Part shown: positions 23,281 through 34,899 of the stretch, one piece after another
Layout of the letters: the number at the start of each line of letters is the position of its first letter
How positions within the stretch are numbered: position 1 is the stretch's first letter
Source of the DNA: Symsagittifera roscoffensis
Taxonomy: Eukaryota; Xenacoelomorpha; Acoela; Convolutidae
Assembly: GCF_963678635.1 (NCBI RefSeq)
Contig: NC_087071.1
Span: forward strand, 5,037,624-5,101,623
DNA length: 64,000 nucleotides
Direction: 5' to 3'
Notes under the pieces: generated by a model
What the model saw: only the letters and a program-made list of their open reading frames with translations
Database searches by the model: none
Told to the model about the DNA's origin: nothing
Translations under genes and position numbers: made by a program

Positions 23281-23708
23281 CTGTAGTTGGCGTAACATAC
23301 TTGCTAATAAATGGTTGAAGTTTTTTTTAAAATCTAATAGCCATAGTAGCGAAAACTTGATTTCTAAATCTAAAAAGGATTTCTAGAGATAGCGCGGAAG
23401 TTTTGAAAGTCAAACTCCAGTATTTTTCTCTTTTTTATCTTAATTTCGAAACAGTTATTATTTACGCAGAATTGTTTCAAAAAAGCCGAACTATTTTAAG
23501 TTTACTTCGGATTATCTAAATTTAATGTGAGCACATTGACTCAAAACGAAACAAGAAACATAATTACGAACAGCTGGAGACTACCAACAGTGAGTTATTT
23601 ACGCTTTAGTTTTGTATATTTTTAAAGTACCTTTGATTTCCAGTTAAGACGTTTTTGAGTACATGAAAGTTGTCACTATGATGAAAAAGTAAAATTGATA
23701 GCGTAGTT

Positions 23709-24590
23709 TGCTTGTATTTATTTTGATTATTAGTTTATCTTTATTTTGATTTTTTACTCAAATTGCAGGCGGCTGTATCAAAAATAAACAGTATCAAACT
23801 AAATCATCTAACAACTATATATTAACACAGTATTATCAATTAGCGTAGCATTTTTTCAATTCAAAAACAACTCAAACGAGTTTTCGATAATTTTTGTTCT
23901 TTTTAGTCTTTTTCTTAATTGTTTAATTAAATTATTTTTGCTAATTGGTGTCTCGATGAATAAATTTTTGCCGTTTGATTGCTCGGCATTTGAAGAAAAC
24001 GGCATATTATTTGTGTTGTGGCAAACTTTTTGTCAAGAAAAATTTCGTCTTTTAAACTACACATGTTTGATGGGATTTACATGTGATCTGAAATTGTTTG
24101 AAGACTTGCTCTCAAAAAAATATATATTTCATCTGCGACCGTTTTTCGTAAAATGAAGCTTTTCAAAATTACCAATGTGGCTAACTTTGGACACAAAAGT
24201 GTGATATAATTCGTCCACTAAAGCGTCCTACTACCTGCTACTAATTTTTTTCCAAAGTTGCAAAATTGCCTAAAGCTGTCAATTTGGTTCTTATCAGACT
24301 CTTAAGAAATGTAAACTCACACAAAATATATCACTTTACTCTTTTCTTGGTGTGCGGTGGAGAAGATAAAGAGAAAAATCATTTAAAAAATTCATTTTTT
24401 GTGACAATCAAAAGTTTTGCATCGGGACGTTTTAGAGCATTCGGAGCATTCCAGATTTTTCTCCTTATAAAAGCAGTTTTTTGCTTGTGCTTATTTCGAT
24501 TATTAGTTTATCTTGATGTTGCTCTGTACTCAATTGCGGCCGGCTGTATTAGAAAACACACTATCAAACTAAATCATCTAACGACCAATT
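23709..24590. repeat. Direct repeat pair of about 108 bp
   Basis: A block at about 23709-23817 recurs at about 24482-24590. Shared words include GATTATTAGTTTATCTT, GGCGGCTGTAT / GGCCGGCTGTAT and ACTATCAAACTAAATCATCT. The copies are diverged, with about 660 bp between them. They may be ends of an old element. Confidence 0.55.
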
Positions 24591-25322
24591 TTTTTTTCTA
24601 AAAAATTTAACTTACAACTGGTCTCGAAAACACAGGTACAAAAACTCGACTTACAATTGGAAACCGTACACTAGTTGCATTTAGTTTCTTCGTTTTGCAA
24701 TTTTAACGTGTAACATGGTTTCAAGGATTAGTCAAAGTTACTTTTTTTGCCAACCCAGAGCTCAAAATAGTCTTTTTTTGAAGGAGAAATTATTCAATCT
24801 GCGTCATCAACAGTATTTTTGAGCTCTTTGTCTTTGTTATTTGCAAAAAAATAAGCTTTGGTGGTTCAATTATTTCAATGAAAAGTTTTGGTGATTCATT
24901 GCAACATTTTTTGATTGCCAGATTAATCCTGGTGTTCTTTTTCATAAATTATGAATTTTATTCTTCAAAGTTTGCAGGTGACAGAATTTGTAAACTGGAT
25001 CGTAGAACAAACTCCTAAACATTGATTGGTTTTAACAAAATTAATTAGTAATTTTATCACTCAAATTGTTATTGCGCTCAGGTTTCAACCACTTAGGTTT
25101 GTGGCTGATACTAGTTTGAATAGTTTTTTTTCACGTTGAGCGAATTTTAAAAAATCAAAAAACTGATTTCTGGTAGCAGTAGAGTTTTAATCTACAAAAG
25201 TGTCAAATTATAGAAAAAAATTAGGAGCATGAATATTTTCTACTTTAAATTGTAGCAAAAAAAATTACCATCTCTTAGAAAAACTTTTTGTTTAGCTGAT
25301 AGTTAATAAAACATACACTCAC

Positions 25323-28300
25323 CTTGGCCGATTTTTTCCTCGAACTTTTCCTGCTGCTTTTTCGTCCGCTGGTGCTTCCATCAAAAGAAGTCTTCAAAGG
25401 AACCCTCGGCGGCACGGCGGGCGGATTGTCGGTCGAATCTTCAATCACAGAATACTCTACACTTCTTGAACTGGCCATAGTTTGAGCACTAGCCATAGTT
25501 TGAGAACCGGCCATAGTTTGGGAACTGGCCATCGTTTGAATATTTGACCTCGAATCTTTCGAAATTTCTGCCAAAGAATTTTTATCAATTTTGGACAAAC
25601 TTGCTTGTCGGTTTGAAGTAGTTGGATCGTCGTCTATTACGTCATAAGTATGTGGTTCTGTAGTTTCTTCTTCTTTTGTTATGTAATACAGTTTTGAGCT
25701 TACGTCAGTACTTTTTTCAAGCTTCGAAATGTTTGAAGGTTTCAGTTTGTGACTTGTAGTTGTAGTATCTTCTGAAATAGTTCCGTACGTGGAAATTTCC
25801 GTTTTGGTGTTTGTGTTATTAACTGGAATTTTTTCAGAGGCGGTCGAAACAGCGACAAACAAACCTGAAAATTTTTTATTTTCATCATCTTCATGTTTTT
25901 GATTTTCATCAAAAGTTTGGACGTCTGTTGTTAAAGGCTTGTCTTGTCTTATTGTTGATTCAAAATCAATAGTTTGAGCCGCCGTACTCTGTGTTGTTAT
26001 GCTCTTTCTTCGATCATTTTCCAAAATAGTCCCTTCTAACGGTTTTGGAGATCGGTTTAAAGTACTTTTATCCTCGTCCAAACTTTCCATCTCCGAGGTT
26101 CTAACAGCTGATTTCAATTCGGACCCGTCAGCCGAGAGACCGAGGTTCGATCCTGACTTGTGACTTTTCTTTTTGCTTTTTCGACTCACGTGATCATCAA
26201 AATCTGTGTTTTTCAGCTCTTTAGGGAGAGTTGCAGATTGAGAGCTCGGTTCATTTTCAGGTATGACAGAAGTTGAGTCAATTTTAGATCGAGACCTTTT
26301 TCGAGAACTTCGATTCGAGGATCCATCGAATTCAGTGCTCTGTGGATTCAAACTTTGAACGAACGAGTTTTCAACACGACTTGAAAACTCATCGGGTCCA
26401 CCACGACGTTGTCGTGCTTCAGTCGTGTTGTCGGTTCGGTCGCCGAAACTCGTCGATCTGACAACTTGATTTGTCTCTTCGGGTCCTCTTGGCGCTATGC
26501 GAGCGAGAGAAGCTCGTCGATTCGTTTCAATTTCGTCGCCGACTAGAGCTCGGTTTTGACTTGGCTCGCTTGGACCGCTCGATCTGAATGACTCTCGTGT
26601 CATAAAACCGCTATCATTCGCACCACGAGATGAAGGCTGAGGCTCTGCTTGTAAATTGGATCCTTGTCGGGAAACTTGTTGTCGGGAATTTTGTTGTCGT
26701 CTTTCGTGCGACGTCTGGTGCGACAAGTCGTCGGGTGGCACAGGACTCCGAAGAGCTGCCGAGTTTTCGGATCCAACGTGCCTAGTACTAGACCGAACGG
26801 TGTGGTCGCCCGTAGCACTTGAACCCGCCCTAGCCGAACTTATTCGTATTTTCCGACTGCTCTTAGACGAACTATGACTTTTCCGACTCTTAGACGAATG
26901 GCTTTTGGCACTAACTTGACTTTTCGCTGTCGATGTTTCGGCTAAAGGATTTGTCGTATTTCTGATCATTGACGTATGTGTTGTCAATGTTGGACTATCA
27001 GTTGCCGATCTTTCAGTTTTGGGGCGATTAGCCGAATGGTGTGACCTTTTGTCCGACTTTCGGCCGTTTGTTGACCTTGAATCAACTTGGCTTCGTTCAC
27101 TAACAGACCCTTTATTACTTTTATGAGTCATCGAATTCGTGGTTGAAACTTCAATTGTTTTACCACTTTGAGAATTAGTTTCAGAAGTTATTCTTATTCT
27201 GTTTTCGGATACCTGATCGTTCGTTTTCATGAGATCTTGACTTGCTTGTGGGCTGGTTAGAACATCATCATAATGATTGGTTTTGGAGCGACTTTTAGCT
27301 GGATTGCTCGTTGTTGAAGTTATTTCAACGGTCGTCGAAAGTTCGTTCGTTTCCACTCGAGAATCTTTACCGAGCTCGCGGTTCCGACTTGCCATTCGCG
27401 ATTTCATTTCAGTACTATTCAATGATTCTGAAACCATACTTGAAAAGGGTTGAAATTTCTTATCACTTTTTGTTTCTGAATTTTTTCCAGCTGTTCCCGA
27501 ACTGAATTTATCAGACTCGGTTTTCTCAGACCGCGTCGCTTTCGTTTCAACTTTTTCCGAGCCACTTGAAGTTTTACTTTCGGGTTTTGTTATCTCGGGT
27601 TTTGGTTCAATCAACCCTGACGATGATTGTGTTTCGGAAAAAGTCTTAGTCGAACCTGACTTTTTAGTCGACGAATGTGAACTTCGGCTTTTAGACGAGC
27701 GTCGAGAATTCGACGAAGCTAGCAACGAGGTATCCGCGTTGCTAATTCGAATAATCGGCTCGTCCAAAAGATCCCCGGAAACCTTTGAGGAATCATTTTC
27801 CTTTGAAGACTTCTGACTACCGGATTTGTTCATAGGAGTCGACCCAAAAGGTTTTGCAGTTCCGGTAGAACTAGCCGGCGGCATAACATCAGCAGTAGCT
27901 TTTTCGCTCTGCGTCGGCGGCGGTTGATGGATTTTTGGTTTCCTTACCCTCATCAGTTGAATATCCTCGCCATAATTTCCATGATGCCTAGCGGCGGAAT
28001 GCAAACTCCTGGCGCTTCTAACATCCAGAGTGTCCAAATCTGATTTACCCGGAGTTTTTGCGATGTTTAAACTATCCTTGTCAAACGAAATTCTACGACT
28101 TGAGTTCGTGCCACCCGTTGCTGAACTCTTATTGGTTGCCGAACGCAAATCCTTCTCGGATTCTTCCTGTGTTTTATGCGTATGCGATAATTGACTCGAA
28201 GTAAAAACCCGATTCGACCCGACTTGACTCGGCTTTGCACTACTAGCTAACGAGTTATTACTCGGTTTTTTCATTATACCTTTCACCGAACTTTCAACTT

Positions 28301-28851
28301 TACTGTGAGTCGAAAGTTCCGACTTAGTGTCAGCTGGAGCGACTTGCGAAGAACGAATGCTCTCGGGTAAAGCTTCTAGAATGTTCTGAATTATTCCAGG
28401 CGTTTCAGTTTCAGCTTGCGAATCGTAACCCGGTTTTAAATTGTGAAGCGACTTTGACTCGGAAAAATTTGTCCCAGATTTCGAATTTTCGGTTAGATTT
28501 TTGGAGTCAGTAAAACTTTTTGAGTGGTTTGAGTTTTTCAAATCATTTCCAGAAACTTCCGATTTCTGAACACGCTTCAACTGACTTGAATTGTTCGAAT
28601 TTTTGCGAGTCAATTTTGTCTCGACGATACTTTGCGAGTCAATTTCGGACAAGCTGATTGTCGGAGCGACCGATAAAGCGTCACTGGCTTTCTCGGGTTT
28701 GTCTGTGATCTTTTGATCACGTGATACTGTGATATTTTGTTCAACCACATAGACGTTTTTGCCTGATTTTACTCTGCGGGTTTGCATATAAGTAACGGTC
28801 CCATCTGGGTTTTTGACGACAGTAGTTTGGTCAACTTTGCTGTTCCGTAGG
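25323..28851 (-). CDS. Giant exon encoding Ser/Lys/Arg/Thr-rich disordered protein
   Basis: 3,529 nt with an uninterrupted frame of 1,176 codons, the strongest coding signal in the window. The acceptor is TATTTTTATGCAG|C and the donor is GCCAAG|GTGAGTG. The first codons read LRNSKVDQTTVVKNPDGTVT; the split codon from the upstream exon gives Ser, so the internal ATG at 28787 is probably not the start. The sequence is low-complexity and hydrophilic, with many SKS, SSRK, KSSRK and RSSSRK-like clusters, and no predicted globular or membrane segment. Near the end lie four SQTMA(S/G)-type hexapeptides (25472-25540), a PPAVPPR proline motif that could bind SH3 domains, and a basic KSSRKSSRKKSAK end. 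I recognise no family. An intrinsically disordered, phosphorylation-prone scaffold is the most I would infer. Confidence 0.85.
25472..25540 (-). repeat. In-frame 18-nt minisatellite coding SQTMA(S/G) hexapeptides
   Basis: Four 18-bp units (ACTGGCCATAGTTTGAG-like on the plus strand) encode IQTMAS, SQTMAG, SQTMAS and AQTMAS in the giant exon. Units differ by one or two bases. Confidence 0.8.
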
Positions 28852-29238
28852 CTGCATAAAAATAACTTTTCTGTCGAGTTTCGAGGAATTTTTGGTCAAA
28901 TTTCTTGATTTCTTTTTCAAAATTTAGCTTTTGCACCTTGATTGAATCCATTTTTTGTGAACCTAAGTTTGATAATATTTTAACCCAATCTTGGCGCGAA
29001 GATGTTATTTAAAAAAAAGGAAGTCAAATTTTTCATTTCTCATACGCTTATATTTTTAAAGCTACCATTATTGATATCTGTTGATTTCCAATAAAATGAA
29101 ATAAACTCATTCTCAACTTTGATTTAAGATACGGAAGTTAACACTGGCTATTTAAAAACAGAAAATTTAGGGTTTAAAATTTAGGGTTTAAAATTTTTAT
29201 CGCGGCGTCATAATTTTGATCATTTAATTTTTTCTTAC

Positions 29239-29473
29239 CTCGCGATTAATTGCATTTGCATTTTCTGGTCGCTAGCAGAAATATCAGCCGCACAAATATC
29301 CATCAGTCTATTCAACACATCAGGGGGTACAACTGTCATCATGGCCCCTCCCCCTCCCCCTTTGGAGTCGAGGGGGGAGTCGTTGTCGACAGAGTGAAGA
29401 CTAATATTGGGCTGAGAAGCGAGGTTGAGAGTGACAGATCTCTTGTAGGACTGGATCTGGTTGCCGTCTGCGT
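29239..29473 (-). CDS. Exon of the Ser-rich gene (phase 1 in, phase 2 out)
   Basis: 235 nt: 2 + 231 + 2. The acceptor is a long pyrimidine run ending TTTCTTTCCAG|AC, and the donor GCGAG|GTAAGA is near perfect. The peptide runs ADGNQIQSYKRSVTLNLASQ, then PNISLHSVDNDSPLDSKGGG, then a more structured-looking segment with MMTVVPPDVLNRLMDICAAD. The joins give Asp upstream and Ser downstream, both in frame. A poly-Gly run is encoded by a G-rich stretch. This exon and the next one upstream look the least disordered in the protein. Confidence 0.8.
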
Positions 29474-32136
29474 CTGGAAAGAAAAAAAAAACGAATCAAT
29501 TGAGCAAAAATGAATTGTTGGCTGTGTTTCCTTTTTTGGAATATAGTCACACTAACAGGACTTAAAAATGATTCATCACGTGACATCCTATTAGTCTCGA
29601 AGTGTTTTGAAAAGTATCTGTTTTTAACAAATTTCAAATAGGCACAGGAAAAAAATTGTCTGCACAAGAACTTTTTGTGAATCTAGTTCTCATCTTTTGT
29701 TATTATGTTGAAATAAACTAAGTACTAAAATATTTGTTTTTTGTTTCATCTTATTCGTTTTCCACTCAAAATCAGGTACCACATAAAGTCGTTGGACTGG
29801 GTTACGTGATAAATCATATTGAAGGCCTAACAGTTGTGATTAGAACTACATTTGAAAGTTGCAAAAAAATTCTCCAGTGTTGAGAAAAGTCGGTTTGAAA
29901 TTTTTGATTTTTCGTCTTAAATCGAGCAAATGAAGCGAGCGAGCAGTCTTATATTAATGGCTTAGAAGATTAAAACCGCATAATTTGAAATGTAAAATTA
30001 GTTTTACTCGGGTAACGTTAATTTTTTCTGAGTATTTTAGCGCATTTTTGGATTCTTAGAAAAATTGAAAAAACTGCAAAACTTGAAAAAATTCATCTAA
30101 ATATTTTTTTAATGTATTTTTTCTTTTTTCTAGTAATTTTCTACAAAACTTCTTTTTTCAGTTTACTTTTTTATTATGACTGTCAAATTAACCTCATCTC
30201 CAGTTTGTTGTTGAACTCTTTTTATCATGAAAAAATCTAAGGTCCGTAATGAAAAATTAGTTCAAAAATGGGGAAGAGTAAATTAGTACCAAGTTTCTTT
30301 TGTTTTTTGAAAATCAAAATCAGAGAACCAGCGAGTCAATTCAAAATGAAGACCTGATTTTAGATTTTTGGGTCCTGTACCCATTGTTTATGCAAAAAAT
30401 TTTAACACCTCCTCGCATAACATTAAAAGCGGGGTAGTTGGGGCTATAAATTTTTTTTCTGCGACCATTGAAAAAGTAGAGGAACATGTATCTTAGTTTC
30501 TTTGTTTTGCAGCACGCAAAACTAAATACCGCAACCTGGGTAGAGTGATATATCATATCGCTGCCTTTTCAATTTTAATTCGAGTGACATTGAAAAGTTT
30601 CAAAAAATTTTCCAAGTGTTGAGAAAAACTGGTTTAAAATCTTTAGTCAAATATGCAGCGAGTAAAGCGATTAATTAACATTCTTTATAGATAAAAAGTA
30701 GCATTTTAGGCTAAAAAATTGTTTTACTAAAAGGAAAGCTAGCTTTGAATAATTCACTTGCTCTTTTCAATTTTTCACCCCCTTATTTCAAATTTGACAG
30801 TTTTTACAGTTGCTTTACGTGTTATTTTGCCATAATGCAAGTTTTTACAACGAAAGATATGAAAACAAGCATGTGTTCAAAATAGTCATTTGTTCAACAT
30901 GTAATTTTTCACAACATTGTGACAACGTAAAAATAGTTTCTAAAAAAAATCACACGTGGGGGAAAAGGGGAAAAGAGCCGCTTTTCTTGGAAAATAAGGC
31001 TCATTTTTACCCCGCCCCTATCCATATTTGAATTTTTTCGTTTTTTCAGTTGTCTTGCGTTCTTTTATGCCTGAATGCGTGACAATGAAAGTTTCGAAGA
31101 ACAGCTGTGTTATCAATAGTTCGTTTGTTGACCATGCAAAAATTCATTGAAAGTGACTACGCTGAACTCATTTTTCGAAACTGATCTTCAAATGTGGTGT
31201 GAAAATAGTCGAGAAAAGGGCTCTTTTCCAGTTCCCTCCTTTCAAATTCAATTTTAAAAAGCTTATTTAACATTGTCATAATGCAATGAAATTTGGCGTG
31301 GTGAACAAATCGACAACTGTGAACAGATTTGTTCATCATACTTTACAGCGTAACATCACTCATTTAGCCGTAATAACACGTAAAACAAACATAAAACTAT
31401 GTTTGTTTTACGTGTTATTACGGTTTTTACGTGTAATTTGAATGTGTATTTTTGTATACTTACGTGTTTTTACCTGTATTTTGAAGTGGGAGGGAGGGAC
31501 TGGAAAAGACCCGGGAAAAGAGCACAAGAAAACTTTGCTGATTTTTTGAAGGCTCTTTTCCAGTCCCCTTGATTTTTCTTGAAATTCATTATTAGAAAGT
31601 CTATTTAAAATGTTTTTCAAAACTGAAACTCAAATGCGGGGAAGGCTCTTTTTCCTTCCCCCCCCCCCACCTGCAAATTTTAACATGTAAATTTGTTGAC
31701 TACATTGTCCGATTGCTATGAAATTTTACATACAGACTAATAAGGCCACGACAAACATATTTGGTTTTCATACTCAACCTCGTAAAACCACTCGTTACCC
31801 TAATATATTGAAGGTCGTGTGAAGTGGGGGGGGGGGGGGAGGAAAAAGAGCCGCGGGGAAAGCATGGAGAAGAGACAAGAAACTTAATGAAAAAATTTAA
31901 AAACATTTTAAAATATTTAGTTTTTTTTGTTTACTTATTTTTGAGGATCATTATCATTTTAGCTTAAGTTAATAAATTTCAACGTGTTTTTACAGTTCTA
32001 TCATCACATGACGCTCCAGAAAAAAAACTAATTAAAAAAGTGTTTCTGAGAATGCGTTCGGAACATTCTGTGCTACGTGCACGGCAACCGGATATGCTTG
32101 TTGAACTATGGAATACTGTCAACAACTGATAATTAC
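29474..32136 (-). other. Intron of the Ser-rich gene with MITE fragments
   Basis: AT-rich noncoding sequence punctuated by fragments of the GGCTCTTTTCCAGT element (about 30960-30990, 31219-31512, 31545-31660, 31825-31860). No exon is supported. Confidence 0.5.
31219..31512. mobile_element. hAT-like MITE copy, rearranged
   Basis: Begins GGCTCTTTTCCAGTTCCCTC and contains the family's internal words (GGCGTGGTGAACAAATCGAC, TTACAGCGTAACATCAC, ACACGTAAAACAAACATAAA). The right part is replaced by an inverted piece (ATGTTTGTTTTACGTGTTAT) and extra CGTGTTTTTAC repeats before a GGGACTGGAAAAGA end. Confidence 0.65.
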
Positions 32137-32445
32137 CCGTTCCATTTGGGTTCCCATTCAAATCCGTAGCAATAGTCAGACTAATAGTCGCCAAGTTAGA
32201 ACAGTCTTTCGGTATTTCATTAACTCCACCGCCTGCCAGTTCCGAAGCGCCAACATTGCCACCCGATGCTACTTGAGACAGAGCCGACAACACACTCGTA
32301 CTGGCTTGTGATTGGCTGCGATTTAATCCGATACTTTTCGAGGATTTCGTCCGATTCGAGTCGGCTTTCGGTTTCTTAGTCTCGGCAAATTTCTGCATTT
32401 TGGCTTGTAGTTCCAAAAGTATAACGCTAATTACGCCGCGTTTCG
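32137..32445 (-). CDS. Exon of the Ser-rich gene (phase 1 in, phase 1 out)
   Basis: 309 nt: 2 + 306 + 1. The acceptor is ATATCGGTCAG|CG and the donor is GGAACGG|GTAATT. The first codons read KRGVISVILLELQAKMQKFA, followed by a basic stretch (ETKKPKADSNRTKSSKSIGL), a Ser/Ala/Gly-rich middle, and NLATISLTIATDLNGNPNGT at the end. The downstream split codon is Asp, giving NGTDADGNQ across the junction. The acceptor has a weak pyrimidine tract, but it is the only one that keeps phase with the exon ending at 34666 and avoids the in-frame TAG just upstream. Confidence 0.7.
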
Positions 32446-32775
32446 CTGACCGATATAGTCGCTATCAGATTACATTCTCGTTTGTTGTCGGCGTCCTCAT
32501 TAATTCGATAAACATAGCAGTCAAATTTAACACTGTATATACAACTACTTGAAATAAAGGCAATACTTGTTTAGAAAAAAAGTTTCATTTTTTAATGACT
32601 CGAAACTTTGACTAGCATCCACTATTCTTCCCGTTTCTTGAAAACTTGCTTTTTTCAATCCCCCTCCCTTCCCTCAAATTTCGGATTTTCAAGTTCTCCT
32701 CAATGTTTGATGCTTGTCCTAAAAACGCCCCAATTTATTGGTTTTTCATTAGCTCAATTCCATTATGATCCTTGT

Positions 32776-32992
32776 TTCCAGTTCCCCCTGTCAAAATACC
32801 GAGTTTTATGTTTGTTTTACGTGTTATTACGGCTAAATGCGTGATGTTACGCTGTAAACTATGAGGAACAAATTTGTTTACAATTGTCGATTTGTTCACC
32901 ACGCCAAATTTGATTGCATTCTGACAAAGTTAAATAGACTTTTCAAAATTGAATTTGAATGGGGGGGGGGGGGGGGGGGTTGGAAAAGAGCA
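32776..32992. mobile_element. hAT-like MITE copy
   Basis: Inverted orientation relative to the 33716 copy. It contains TTTTACGTGTTATTACGGCT, GTTACGCTGTAAA, TTGTTCACCACGCCAAATTT and a right end TTGGAAAAGAGC after a poly-G run. The left terminus is decayed (TTTCCAGTTCCCCC). Confidence 0.7.
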
Positions 32993-33715
32993 GTGGTAAC
33001 ACATGAAACAAGGCAGACAAATGAAATTTGATGGCAACTAAATTTTTGGGGTCATTTAAGTTTAAAAGACAAGAAAACTGGCCTCTCTTCCGTTCCCACA
33101 TTTTATTTTTTCTGAAACTCAAAAAACGAAAGCCTAATTAAAATTATTTTCATGATGTAAATTGCATCAAAGAGTGTCAAATAAACAAGATTTTACTACA
33201 TTTTCTAATATGCAAAAAGCTGTGTAAACACTTTTTAATCAGCCCAATTTTGCAAATTTTCGAGGGGGGTGGGAAACTGGAAAAGAGCCGAAAGTTGTAA
33301 GAGTTCTAAGTGTAAATTTGAATTAGTCACTTGATTTCCAACGATGTCCATATCATAACACTTTGTCGCTCAGCAGCATAATCACCTGGTATGAAGACTT
33401 TGACTAAACTTGGGCGTAAAAATTCAACTATTCAATATTTGGAAATTAAAATAAATTGATATGTTGATCTAAGTTCAGAAAGCAATACATAATAAAAAAA
33501 ATATTTAAAAAGCACGTGTTGAAAAATAATAGCAATCATTTTTGTACAAGGTTTTCGACATTTAAAAAAAATTAGGCATGGAATAATATTTCGACAACTA
33601 TTTTTCAATTCCAGGGTAATTTGGTTTGCAGTTTTTTTTGAAATTATGGGTGGTTTCCACAGAACAGCTCAACAACTCATGTAGTTATGAAAACTACTTC
33701 ATCATTGCAATTATG

Positions 33716-33937
33716 GGCTCTTTTCCAGTCCCCCCCTCTCAAATTCAACTATGAAGAGCTTCTTTAACGTTGTCATAAATGCAACGAAATTTGGCGTAGT
33801 GAACAAATCGACAACTGTGAACAGATTCGTTCTTCATACTTTACAGCGTAACATCACGCATTTAGCCGTAATAACACGTAAAACAAACATAAAACTCGGT
33901 ATTTTGAAAGGTGGGGGGGGGGAACTGGAAAAGAGCC
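33716..33937. mobile_element. hAT-like MITE, intact, 8-bp target duplication
   Basis: 222 bp, starting GGCTCTTTTCCAGTCCCCCC and ending GGAACTGGAAAAGAGCC. Flanked by a perfect 8-bp direct repeat CAATTATG (33708-33715 and 33938-33945), as expected for hAT-type insertion. Noncoding interior. Confidence 0.85.
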
Positions 33938-33971
33938 CAATTATGCAAAAAAAATCTGCTTTAGACAAACT

Positions 33972-34188
33972 GGCTCTTTTCCAGTTCCCCCCTTTCAAAA
34001 TACCGAGTATTATATTTGTTTTACGTGTTATTACGGCTAAACGCGTGATGTTACGCTGTAAAGTATGAAGAACAAATCTGTTCAGAATTGTCGATTTTTT
34101 CACCACGCCAAATTTGATTGCGTTATGACATCGTTAAATAGACATTTCAAAATTGAATTTGAAAGTGGTGGGGAACTGGAAAAGAGCC
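33972..34188. mobile_element. hAT-like MITE, inverted neighbour copy
   Basis: 217 bp with the same termini (GGCTCTTTTCCAGTTCCCCC and GGGAACTGGAAAAGAGCC), but inverted relative to the copy ending at 33937, only 34 bp away. The pair makes a palindrome of nearly 0.5 kb. No 8-bp flanking duplication is visible. Confidence 0.8.
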
Positions 34189-34424
34189 AAACTTCCTTAT
34201 ATTAAAAAAAGCAGCATGCGAGTTCAAGTAGTAAAACAATTATTCATTCAATACATGGTTTTTGAACGCGGAATAGATGAAAGTGAACAAGTAGACAACA
34301 ATTACTTCGTATTTTTATTATTGTCAATTTCAATTATCTTTAGAATTTCAGGAAAATCTGATCACAGTCTGTAATTTCATCCAGTTTTTTATCTGACTTT
34401 GTTCATGAATCTGAATTGTCGATT

Positions 34425-34517
34425 TCTTCACCACGTCAAGTTTCATTGCATTATGACAACAATAAATAGACTTTTCAAAATAGAATTTGAAAGAGGGGAA
34501 ACTGGAAAAAAGCCGAC
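34425..34517. mobile_element. hAT-like MITE fragment
   Basis: One end only: TTCTTCACCACGTCAAGTTT, an AATAGACTTTTCAAAATAGA-like segment, then GGGGAAACTGGAAAAAAGCC. The other half is missing. Confidence 0.6.
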
Positions 34518-34665
34518 AAACTATCTATTTTGAACTGAATTTTTTCGCATAGTTTGATCGTAACATCAGATATACAACCATAATAACACAAAAAAAAATA
34601 AAAAAAGGATAAAATGAAATATGCAGATTAGATAAAGAAGAGTTCAAAAAATTCAAAATACTCAC

Positions 34666-34750
34666 CCTGAGAAGATCCAAATTGCGACTCTTCTACTGTT
34701 TCACGGACCCGGTAGTGTTTACGCTTTTCAAATGCTCCTTCTTCGATTCG
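34666..34750 (-). CDS. Partial 5'-most visible exon of the Ser-rich gene
   Basis: The donor TTCTCAGG|GTGAGTA is a near-consensus site, leaving one nucleotide that joins CG of the next exon (Ala). Upstream the frame is open for 28 codons (EEGAFEKRKHYRVRETVEES, QFGSSQ) and then meets TAA at 34751-34753, which belongs to the 3' end of the LINE. No normal acceptor is visible. Either the LINE landed in the exon or directly at its 5' border, or a weak AG in the LINE tail is used. The true start of the gene is therefore not found in this window. Confidence 0.55.
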
Positions 34751-34899
34751 TTAGCCCACGTTGGTTGGGTTGGGCTCGTCCATCTCCAGGCTAAGGAATA
34801 TCGCAGCTTCTACCGGCCTAAGCCACAGGTTGGGAGGGATTCTTGGGGCAGTTAGAAGTTTGGAATGAGGCTAGGTCAGAGTCCGGGCATAGTGGGAAA

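Larger units (their letters stand above)
14238..25322 (-). other. Repeat-filled intron region(s) of the Ser-rich gene, about 11 kb
   Basis: Almost all of this stretch is AT-rich and noncoding. It holds fold-back and inverted-repeat elements (15350-16084, 16199-16634, 17122-17298, 19561-20056), a pyrimidine-rich low-complexity tract (about 17660-18060), clusters of AATCGATTATAAT words, and two direct repeats. One tentative exon is listed at 23175-23280. A phase-0 to phase-1 exon is required between 25323 and 14237, so at least one exon must lie here. Confidence 0.5.

Noticed and set aside
29160-29200. TTTAGGG telomere-like words
   Set aside because: Only two copies; a chance or short duplication.
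33751-34106. Open frames of 90-105 codons on both strands
   Set aside because: They are inside the inverted MITE pair and are nearly identical because the DNA is palindromic.
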